A stretch of 64,000 nt of DNA from Blakeslea trispora (taxonomy: Eukaryota > Mucoromycota > Mucoromycetes > Mucorales > Choanephoraceae). Below, piece by piece: positions 10,590 through 19,095 of the stretch. The stretch lies in NCBI GenBank assembly GCA_025331445.1, contig JAIWNE010000006.1, forward strand, positions 372,001 through 436,000, in the 5' to 3' direction. Made by a program: the position numbers and the translations under genes. Each line of letters starts with the position of its first letter. Within the stretch, counting starts at the first letter, position 1. The notes below the pieces were generated by a model. The model was not told the DNA's origin and ran no database searches. It was given only the letters and a program-made list of their open reading frames with translations.

Positions 10590-12995
10590 TTACCGTGTTT
10601 GGTTTCTGCGTTTCATTATCTCGGCTTCTGCACGGATGGTTCGCTGTTGAAGCCAAGTAGCGAAATTACCGCATTTGAGAAACTGAGAATAAAGTTCTTT
10701 TGTAGGATCTGATGTTGATGTACGTGTCTTGAAGGTAGATTTAAAAGGTAGCTGTGGTCCATGTTCTTTTAAGGATTTCATAAATTGATCTGTTTGGAAT
10801 GGTCTTAATCGAGGCACATCGCCACGAAGGGAACTAGCATCAAAAGGGTTAATGATGAAATTGAGTCATCTGCTTGTTTGGCTTACATATCAACTGGTAT
10901 AAGTGTACTGAAATATCTATTGAGAGGTACAAGGAATTTCTCTGTCAAATCAACGAAATGCCTTCTTAGGATATTGTTTAATACCCAATCTACATGAAGT
11001 CAGTCAAGAAGTGTTTTGCTTATTGTTTTAAATATACACCATTTTACCTGGTGGATATCCTCTCACAGAAGCCTCTGTCAGCATTTTGACAAGTTCACGG
11101 TCTCTTGAAATCACTGATTTTCGTTTGGATGTCACACCTTGAACAAAATTGAACAACACATTGGATTTGTTACCAAGTCCAGGTTTGGTCTTTGTGGGAT
11201 GCATGGGTTGAATATGAGTTGTGATCAAGGTGCCATCGGGTTTTCTATCCATTTCAGTTAGAATCAACATCCCCTGTCTTTTCTGAGTCTCTTACCTTGG
11301 TTGTTGACGACCCACACGAACAATATTTGGCCAATGTTGAACTGCTGTATTAAAGAATGGATTGGTCACACCCAATACAAGACTTGATAATGGCTAAACA
11401 GCAATGAGCTTCTTGATCCACTCGTTTGTTTTATTCACTTACTTTGTTTTTCGTAACAAAACTCTTGAAATCTGAATCTTGAATTGTGAAATAAGGTCTA
11501 TAGTCACCACAATAAGGTATCTAATGACAACATCAAATCAGTTTCTGAACTATCAACAAATAAGCACAAACTTACAGGATTAATGAGATCTACAAGAGAA
11601 ACAACAGCTTCACTGCATACACATGGATCTGGGGCAATAATAACAATAGGCTCAGCTAATAACATCAGTTCCCAAAGAAGCCACAAGTCTTTGAGAATAT
11701 CTCTGAAATGATGATACAATCCTCCTACAGGCAATGAAGCCATGATCTGAACATCGGGTTGTAGTTTGTTCATGTCAAAGGGTGTTGTTTCTAACAATTG
11801 AGGTTCTAAAGGAGAAGGCAGTTCAACCTGCAATAATCGGCCCAAAAACGGCAGATCGAGGATTCGATTGTCTTCAGGTGATGCCCATTGAGCAATGTTC
11901 ATACAGGCAGCTTCCAACATGGGTTGTCCGGTATCAAAGAAAGCAGGGCCAAGTATTGAAATGATTCTAGAAAACAGACCTACATAGGGATGTTGTGATA
12001 ATAGCACAAGTGATTTCTGTCATAGGTTGAGTTTAGTCTTTTGTTTGTTTATTTGACTGTCCATGATTTACCTGAAAATAACCTCGTCGAATACTAGCAT
12101 CTTTTTTCTGTCTAAAGAACACATATCCGTACAGAAATCCAGCATCGGCAGTTGGACCTAAAAAAAAAAGCAAGAGATTAGCTCATCCTTCTTACAGACT
12201 CCCTATTTGCATTGTTTTTTTTTTCTTCTCCTTTCTATCACCTCCTTCTGTCTCCTCTTTATTATTATTTCCATACCTGAAGCAGCAAATTTAGATGTGC
12301 TTGCTTTGACTCTTATGTTGAATACTTGGTCTCCTACTTCAAATACATTGGAATCTGGGAATGCTGCAAAACAACTATACTAAAAACAATTATTTTTTGT
12401 TACATTTCCTTCCATTGTCTTATAAAAAAAACTTGCATATTCTTTTGTTCCAAATTCGTCAGGTCCATGGCAGGATAAACATAATCTAATGCTATAATAT
12501 CTTGATTTAATTCACCAATCAAATCAAGATTTTTCTTCTCTTACCTTGTCCGATTTCCAGATCAAAATTCACTACACAAAATCCCACAATCCATTCTCGA
12601 AAATGAGATAAATCCAATGGGTCTAATGTCAAGTAAGGCTCTTCATCATTTTCTGTAATATCTTGACCACTTGAAGGTGGTGTGGTAGATAATGGAGGTG
12701 AAGGAGTACGTGATATTTTAGGCGAAAGATGGATATCATCCTTGGTCACCAGGTTGGGATGAGAAGCTGATCCGCCAAGACGACGGCTAGATAACTGCAA
12801 TATGGAGGTAGAACATTGTTTTCGGATAGGGTAATCAAACACTTCACTCATGTCAGTTTCTGAAGGAGCTGAAGCATCGGATGAGGGTGAACTGGCTGGG
12901 TCATGACAGAGTGAACTTGAGCTTAAAACGGCTGGTGAAGCTTGTCCGAGATGTCGAAAAAGAGGATTAGGTTTCGTTGTGATGTCGCTCTCCAT
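10590..12995 (-). CDS. DENND6 (FAM116)-family DENN-domain protein, probable Rab exchange factor
   Basis: Ten exons: 12995-12545, 12491-12433, 12379-12277, 12157-12072, 12016-11576, 11520-11443, 11393-11296, 11277-11048, 10989-10887 and 10833-10590. They give about 630 residues, close to DENND6A/B. A Ser-rich N-terminus of about 130 residues precedes the upstream DENN part (FREWIVGFCVVNFDLEIGQA, then CFAAFPDSN). The core DENN part reads ADAGFLYGYVFFRQKKDASI, then VGLFSRIISILGPAFFDTG and PIVIIAPDPCVCSEAVVSL. DENND6 proteins act as guanine-nucleotide exchange factors for Rab GTPases (Rab14 in animals). The join at 11278-11295 is odd: only 18 nt lie between a consensus donor and the frame-keeping acceptor, and the unspliced reading has an in-frame TAA. 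Confidence 0.85.
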
Positions 12996-13300
12996 AGTAA
13001 CAAATGAAGAGAGAGGAAGAAAAGAAGAAGAAGAAAAAAAAAAGAGAGTGAGAGGGTACCAAGATAAATAAACAAAATCGATTTCCACCCTACGGGATAT
13101 TAAACAGCATGATGTATCGCTTACTTTATTGTTTAAGCGGCTTTCTAAAATAAAGTACTTCAGGGTAAAGCCTTTTTTTTCTTTTTTGGCATGCAAATAA
13201 ACATTTAATTTTATTCTTTTGATGATGATTTTTAAATTATATACATATAAAAAAAAAAAGAGTGGAGTTTCTTTTTTATTCATACCCATCAACTGGGAAA

Positions 13301-13317
13301 GTACACCTTTTCCGGAA
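13301..13317 (+). repeat. Left outer terminal inverted repeat tip
   Basis: GTACACCTTTTCCGGAA, matched exactly in inverse orientation at 18736-18752. The match ends on both sides immediately beyond these 17 bases. Confidence 0.7.
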
Positions 13318-13469
13318 TTCAAGTGTCGAAATGAATTCTAACAGAATTGATTGAGACACTCGAATACAAAATAAGAAATATGATTGCTTTATCTTCTTTT
13401 TATATAAAGTCAGCGAAAAATAAAATGTCTTCTAGTCTAATAATAACAATAACAATGATAATAACAATG

Positions 13470-15039
13470 ATAATAATAGAGTAATAATAATAATTAAGTT
13501 GAACTGGCTAAACAGTTCAACAGAATATTGTACGGAAGAGCCTTTTGCTTTTGGACACCTTCCGACAACTCTTCAAACGAGTTTGCTTTGTATAGATGGT
13601 AAATGTTTACCAAATCCTCAAAAACGGACACCAACATTGTTGCCTGCGCCTTGTTCATTGGCAGAGCAAACAACAGAAGTTTTGTGGCAACATAAATGCC
13701 ATCATGCATTAATTTCATAATGTAGATTACTACATTTGGTCCAACAATGGTCATCGACATGATTCCATTTCTGTTCTTCTTATCAATCACATTCTTCGAG
13801 AAAAGCAAGACACGATACAAATCCAAGTATTGGCCTTCTTTCTTTGAACCGCTGCTCTTAAGCTCGCCAAAGAGATTGCTGTACAACAATCGGCCTTCTT
13901 CGTATATATCACATCTGAAATCTGGACGAGAATTGTCCGTACGACTTGCATCGAGAAGCACGCCATTACAAGGCAGAGGGTTTACACCGGGATCCTTGAA
14001 GAGAGACATAAAAAGAGGGTGTACAACAGTACCTGCAAGCGTGTACTCGTTCATCGTCTCTTCACTGTCAAAAGGTAGAAAGTCGATGCTTCAAAAATAA
14101 AACAATTAGTTTTTTATGTATAATAGACATGAGAGCATACTTACAGTGACTTGATGGCACCGATAGCTTTCTTGACAGGCTTGCTGCTAGATTCCTTTCT
14201 CAAACCAAGAAAAATCGCATCTACTTCTTCTTCTTCTTTGTCTTCAATGTTCTTGATGCACTGCATCAGCTTGATTACAGTCTGGGCATCAACATCAACA
14301 TGATCAAATTGGCCTTTGAAGTTTTCAAACATAGACTGGAGGTCACCAGCCGAAAAACAGTCACCCATCGTATCAGACGACTTCTTGTTATCTTGCAACA
14401 ACAAGATGCCTGACAAAGACAACAACTCATCGATGTCCTTTGACATTTTCAACTTGCCATCGTTCTTCAAGCAGTATTGATATGATGTCTTCTGATATGT
14501 GAAAAACTTGCTCGACATATCAGCATCATTCAATTTCCATTTACCAAACACAGAAGTGTCGTCCAAGCAGTAATCCTTCATGCGCAGTACCAAATCTGCT
14601 CCGAATTTTCTTTTGATGCCTGTATTGGCGCTGGTACTTGTTGCGATGGCTCTGCTTTTGAGCTCAGGATTGTGCTAGTAGAAAGTGTTGATCCAGGTAC
14701 GCTTGTCAAAGTTGTTCTTTGGCTGCTTATCTGGATAATACTGGATAAATACATCGGCATATCGAGACTTCCACACAGCAAGCAATGCAACATCTGGGAC
14801 TTTCCACTCTTTCATGAGCTGGAGCTCGTATCTTTTAACAAACGCCTTAAAAGAAGGGTTTTTGCCTCTTATGAAGCTATGAAGGTCGTCGTGACCGCGG
14901 TAATTTGAATTTATAGAAAGGGAAGATGAGTTGGAAGTCATTTCAAAGGCAATAAGAAGTATAATGAGAATAAAAATACATAAATCAAATTGTGATTGCT
15001 GGTACAGTGTGGTTGGAAATAAGCTGCGGATTTTGTAAA
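13470..15039 (+). repeat. Left arm of a 1,570-bp palindrome
   Basis: Every position p in this arm pairs with position 30667-p in the right arm (15628-17197). I checked this at both edges, at the gene ends and through the intron and found no indel; the encoded proteins are identical. The outer edge is an imperfect AAT/AAC repeat tract at 13441-13493. The arm stops matching at 15040/15627 and at 13469/17198. Confidence 0.93.
13494..14941 (-). pseudogene. PD-(D/E)XK nuclease-like protein, left palindrome copy (in-frame stop)
   Basis: Exons 14941-14145 and 14088-13494, with a 56-nt GT-AG intron, would give a 463-codon reading broken once by a TAG at 14677-14675 (after WINTFY). On both sides of the stop the frame stays open in the same phase. 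The C-terminal half contains RPDF about 18 residues before GELK, in the order expected for a PD-(D/E)XK nuclease core. A Glu-containing helix (MNEYTLAGTVVHPLF) lies upstream and a Gln/Tyr helix (EGQYLDLYRVLLFS) follows. The assignment to that fold is inference. I recognise similar lineage-specific expanded proteins in Mucorales but no named function. It is identical to the right copy. Confidence 0.65.
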
Positions 15040-15627
15040 CTCCGCGATTTGATTATCTACCCCATTGTTGTTCTGTTGATCTTCCCATCACCTTTTTCTT
15101 AATAAACGTAATAAAATGAACACATCTACTACTACTCTTGTTACCAAAGAAGCCAATAAGCACCTTTCCGAATACGAATATGGTAGATTAGTAGGCACTT
15201 TCTTGTACAAAGGAAACTTTGCTCAAATCTCAAGAGATCTCGACCTCCCTGAATCAACTGTACGATCAGCTTATAAAAGATTTCAGAAAACACAAACCAC
15301 TCTTCCCAAAACTTCAACTGGAAGAAAAAGGCTTCTTTCTCAAACTGATTTGAACGCGATTAGTCAAAGCGTTCGTCGTCGACTTACTGAGTCAATTAGA
15401 GCTCAGCATCGTCGATTTTTGGGTTCAGGCAAGAAGGTCTCTTTGTCCGCTTTTCGAGATGCATTGACTCGTATGAAGTTCAAATCTCGTATAGCGGCAT
15501 AAGAAGCCTGCTCTGAAGCAGACGCGTTAACAATTGCGTTTAGCTTGGATCAAAGAGAGGTTGAATTGGGCAAAAGCTGTACTGATGCATAACAGCCTTC
15601 ATGATGTAAAGTACTCTTTAAATTTAA
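15040..15627. other. Palindrome spacer, bidirectional 5' region
   Basis: 588 bp separating the arms. Both nuclease-like genes start just outside it and are transcribed away from it, so any promoter elements shared by the two copies lie inside the arms near 14942-15039 and 15628-15725. The spacer itself holds a truncated transposase. Confidence 0.7.
15116..15502 (+). pseudogene. Tc1/mariner-type transposase, N-terminal DNA-binding half only
   Basis: A 128-codon frame starting MNTSTTTLVTKEANKHLSEY. It contains two helix-turn-helix-like segments: GNFAQISRDLDLPESTVRSA, then a second with DLNAISQSVRRRLTES. This is the paired-like DNA-binding module of Tc1/mariner transposases. After the stop at 15500-15502, other frames continue with transposase-like sequence (LAWIKERLNWAKAVLM near 15540-15590), showing a frameshift. 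Sequence then ends at the palindrome arm without the DDE domain. The DNA-binding part alone remains open. Confidence 0.7.
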
Positions 15628-17197
15628 TTTACAAAATCCGCAGCTTATTTCCAACCACACTGTACCAGCAATCACAATTTGATTTATGTATTTTTATTCT
15701 CATTATACTTCTTATTGCCTTTGAAATGACTTCCAACTCATCTTCCCTTTCTATAAATTCAAATTACCGCGGTCACGACGACCTTCATAGCTTCATAAGA
15801 GGCAAAAACCCTTCTTTTAAGGCGTTTGTTAAAAGATACGAGCTCCAGCTCATGAAAGAGTGGAAAGTCCCAGATGTTGCATTGCTTGCTGTGTGGAAGT
15901 CTCGATATGCCGATGTATTTATCCAGTATTATCCAGATAAGCAGCCAAAGAACAACTTTGACAAGCGTACCTGGATCAACACTTTCTACTAGCACAATCC
16001 TGAGCTCAAAAGCAGAGCCATCGCAACAAGTACCAGCGCCAATACAGGCATCAAAAGAAAATTCGGAGCAGATTTGGTACTGCGCATGAAGGATTACTGC
16101 TTGGACGACACTTCTGTGTTTGGTAAATGGAAATTGAATGATGCTGATATGTCGAGCAAGTTTTTCACATATCAGAAGACATCATATCAATACTGCTTGA
16201 AGAACGATGGCAAGTTGAAAATGTCAAAGGACATCGATGAGTTGTTGTCTTTGTCAGGCATCTTGTTGTTGCAAGATAACAAGAAGTCGTCTGATACGAT
16301 GGGTGACTGTTTTTCGGCTGGTGACCTCCAGTCTATGTTTGAAAACTTCAAAGGCCAATTTGATCATGTTGATGTTGATGCCCAGACTGTAATCAAGCTG
16401 ATGCAGTGCATCAAGAACATTGAAGACAAAGAAGAAGAAGAAGTAGATGCGATTTTTCTTGGTTTGAGAAAGGAATCTAGCAGCAAGCCTGTCAAGAAAG
16501 CTATCGGTGCCATCAAGTCACTGTAAGTATGCTCTCATGTCTATTATACATAAAAAACTAATTGTTTTATTTTTGAAGCATCGACTTTCTACCTTTTGAC
16601 AGTGAAGAGACGATGAACGAGTACACGCTTGCAGGTACTGTTGTACACCCTCTTTTTATGTCTCTCTTCAAGGATCCCGGTGTAAACCCTCTGCCTTGTA
16701 ATGGCGTGCTTCTCGATGCAAGTCGTACGGACAATTCTCGTCCAGATTTCAGATGTGATATATACGAAGAAGGCCGATTGTTGTACAGCAATCTCTTTGG
16801 CGAGCTTAAGAGCAGCGGTTCAAAGAAAGAAGGCCAATACTTGGATTTGTATCGTGTCTTGCTTTTCTCGAAGAATGTGATTGATAAGAAGAACAGAAAT
16901 GGAATCATGTCGATGACCATTGTTGGACCAAATGTAGTAATCTACATTATGAAATTAATGCATGATGGCATTTATGTTGCCACAAAACTTCTGTTGTTTG
17001 CTCTGCCAATGAACAAGGCGCAGGCAACAATGTTGGTGTCCGTTTTTGAGGATTTGGTAAACATTTACCATCTATACAAAGCAAACTCGTTTGAAGAGTT
17101 GTCGGAAGGTGTCCAAAAGCAAAAGGCTCTTCCGTACAATATTCTGTTGAACTGTTTAGCCAGTTCAACTTAATTATTATTATTACTCTATTATTAT
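15628..17197 (+). repeat. Right arm of the 1,570-bp palindrome
   Basis: Exact reverse complement of 13470-15039, with a fixed coordinate sum of 30667. It ends on the outside in a TTA/TTATTA tract. Confidence 0.93.
15726..17173 (+). pseudogene. PD-(D/E)XK nuclease-like protein, right palindrome copy (in-frame stop)
   Basis: Exons 15726-16522 and 16579-17173, with an in-frame TAG at 15990-15992. The frame continues HNPELKSRAIATSTSANTG directly after it, so a single substitution (for example CAG to TAG) or a readthrough would explain the break. Nuclease-like residues are RPDF and GELK in exon 2. The start MTSNSSSLS was chosen as the first ATG in the long frame. Divergent from the left copy and identical to it, so both copies carry the same stop. 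An intron ending in CTACTAG that removes the stop cannot be excluded. Confidence 0.65.
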
Positions 17198-17282
17198 TAT
17201 TTTTTATCATATTTAAAGGAAAATAAAGCGTGGCTCAGAGAGCATGTACCACATTTTCAGTCTTCGTCTCATCAACGTCGGT

Positions 17283-17332
17283 ATTGCACGCTTGAAGAAA
17301 AGACATTGCACATTTCTTCAAAATAGATTGCA
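17283..17332 (+). repeat. Inner terminal repeat of the IS630-like element, left
   Basis: Fifty bases (starting ATTGCACGCTTG) that are the exact inverse of 18661-18710. Short GTGCAAT/ATTGCAC units recur inside and beyond it, possibly transposase binding sites (inference). Confidence 0.8.
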
Positions 17333-17345
17333 TAAATGTGCAATC

Positions 17346-18631
17346 TCAAAGAGGTTCTTTATTCAAGCATACTTGTAATTTAGAGTCAGAGTATCGACAG
17401 AAGCCACGAAGATCTTCCAAATAGACACTGTTGCAAGCATCAACTATTCTTGAAGTCAAAGTCTCCTCCTTCAGCAACTTCTCTCTCTCTTCACCTTACT
17501 CTTAACCACAGACCAGAACTGCTCAATCGGATTAAACTCAGGGGAATAAGGTGGAAGATACACGCATCCATATCCTCTACTAACAATCAGCTTCTCAATC
17601 TGGTCTGAAAAATGGATAGGAGCATTGCCCATAATAAGGTAATGCCCTTTGAATTGCTCATGTCGATCAAGTACATCCAATGTATCAGAAATGAAATTGA
17701 AATAATGACCAAGAACAGTTCCTACTGTCTTTTTTGCCTTTGGCTCACCTGTGACCTTTCTTTTCTTTGAGCTTTCTTGATAGGGTACTCTAACCTTCAT
17801 GTTAATAACACCCTGCGACGATATTGCTCCCAGAATAGTGATTGTTCTAGCTCGAGTACCCTTAGTTGACTAGGCCATAGTACGGCTCAAGTTGATATGG
17901 AAAGCAGACTCGTCAATGAAAATACAGTTGCTCATGAAGTCGATGTCTGTTTGTATCAAATTGGTTGCCCATTGAAAGCGTGCTTCAATGCTGCGAGGAG
18001 AATTTCTTTCTTTAGGTTCAAAGTGGGCTTTCTTAATTGTAAGAGCACAATCATTGACCATAAAATCATGGACAGCAGTTTTTGCAATCTTGAGTCCTTC
18101 AAATTGGCTGGCGAGACTTTCCATTGCTTCATTTACAGTGGCTCTAGGGTCTTCGCTGTATTTCTGAAGCAAGAAACCTTTGTGCTCCTCGTTGAGAATT
18201 TTTGGTCGCCCAACTTTCTTCTTCTCTTTTTCTTCTTCTTGAGCTAGCTCAGGTTGTTCAATTCTCTTTTGAGCTGCGTCTTCCTCTTTCTTGAACCAAT
18301 AGTGAGCGGTACGCTTAGGTACGTCCAACTCTTTTGCTGCTTCAGGAACTGTATAGCCTTTAACGTAGACGAGGTGGAAAAAGCGCTCCTTTTTCTCATC
18401 ACTATATCTGGTGTATTTGCGCTGACTATGGCCTTGATCAGCGACAATCTCGGCTTTGACAATTTTCATTTTCTCCAATCTTTCAGGAGGCTTCAAGTCC
18501 ATGTAGGTATCATAGTTGGTGACGTCCTCAAGCGGAAACTGCTCGTTATCAACTTCCATTTCAACTGGTTCATTGCCGTACTCATCAAATACACTGCCCT
18601 TTCCGTCCTCTTGAAAAAATTTGAGGCTCAT
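17346..18631 (-). pseudogene. IS630/Tc1-type DDE transposase, inactivated
   Basis: Reading on the minus strand from ATG at 18631. A helix-turn-helix region (KKERFFHLVYVKGYTVPEAA) is followed by the GRPKILN motif, then ERNSPRSIEARFQW. The DDE domain has the first Asp in CIFIDESAFHINLSR and the acidic-Glu motif PPYSPEFNPIEQFWSVVK. Three lesions are visible: an in-frame TAG at 17872-17870 where a Trp codon is expected (SRTMA-stop-STKGTRA), Gly in place of the second catalytic Asp (LIMGNAPIH, family MDNAPIH), and a frameshift in a GA repeat near 17488. The true tail, LLKEETLTSRIVDACNSVYL, resumes in another frame and ends at 17346. Confidence 0.85.
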
Positions 18632-18660
18632 TTTATATGTTTCTTGTAGTTCTGAGTATG

Positions 18661-18710
18661 TGCAATCTATTTTGAAGAAATGTGCAATGTCTTTTCTTCA
18701 AGCGTGCAAT
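18661..18710 (-). repeat. Inner terminal repeat of the IS630-like element, right
   Basis: Exact inverse of 17283-17332. Just outside it lie further GTGCAATC copies and then the 17-bp tip at 18736-18752. Confidence 0.8.
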
Positions 18711-18735
18711 CTTTTTCTGTTGGAGTGCAATCTAT

Positions 18736-18752
18736 TTCCGGAAAAGGTGTAC
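18736..18752 (-). repeat. Right outer terminal inverted repeat tip
   Basis: TTCCGGAAAAGGTGTAC, the inverse of 13301-13317. Confidence 0.7.
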
Positions 18753-19095
18753 ATGATTGACAAAAAGGTTAAAGTCGACTATTGTCTTGTCCAAAAGAGG
18801 TAATCTGGGTTTCGTTTTCTATATTGGGTAATCTGTTTACGCTTTCTTTTTGAAGCGTGTCGTACAAGTCGAAACACAGTTTTGTATATTTTTTTTCTAA
18901 AGCATAAAGAAAGGGGAATATAGCTTTCTCTTTAGTTATTTGAAATATACGGATCATTACGTTTACGTTTACCGTAGACTCTTCTTTTTTTTGGGCTCTG
19001 CTTCTCTTTTTTTTTCTCTCTCTCCCTTTTTTTATTCATTTAATATCCTAATTCCTATCCTCTTGTTTGATTGTAATACTTTAAAGAAGAGATAA
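18753..19095. other. Upstream region of the CH-kinase gene
   Basis: Contains pyrimidine-rich tracts (18985-19040) typical of promoters in this window. No gene seen. Confidence 0.5.

Larger units (their letters stand above)
13301..18752. mobile_element. Decayed IS630/Tc1-type transposon with a palindromic insertion in its left end
   Basis: The outer borders are an exact 17-bp inverted repeat, GTACACCTTTTCCGGAA, at 13301-13317 and 18736-18752. In both cases TA precedes CACC, compatible with TA target duplication. Inside the right border a 50-bp block (18661-18710) is exactly the inverse of 17283-17332. The natural left terminal repeat therefore seems split: its outer tip is at 13301-13317 and its inner part at 17283-17332. 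The 4-kb palindromic unit lies in between. The transposase (17346-18631) is inactive. The split is inferred from the matching blocks. Confidence 0.65.

Noticed and set aside
13499..14908. Open frames on the plus strand in the left palindrome arm (and mirror frames on the right)
   Set aside because: They are antisense to the nuclease-like gene, disrupted by its intron position and without motifs.
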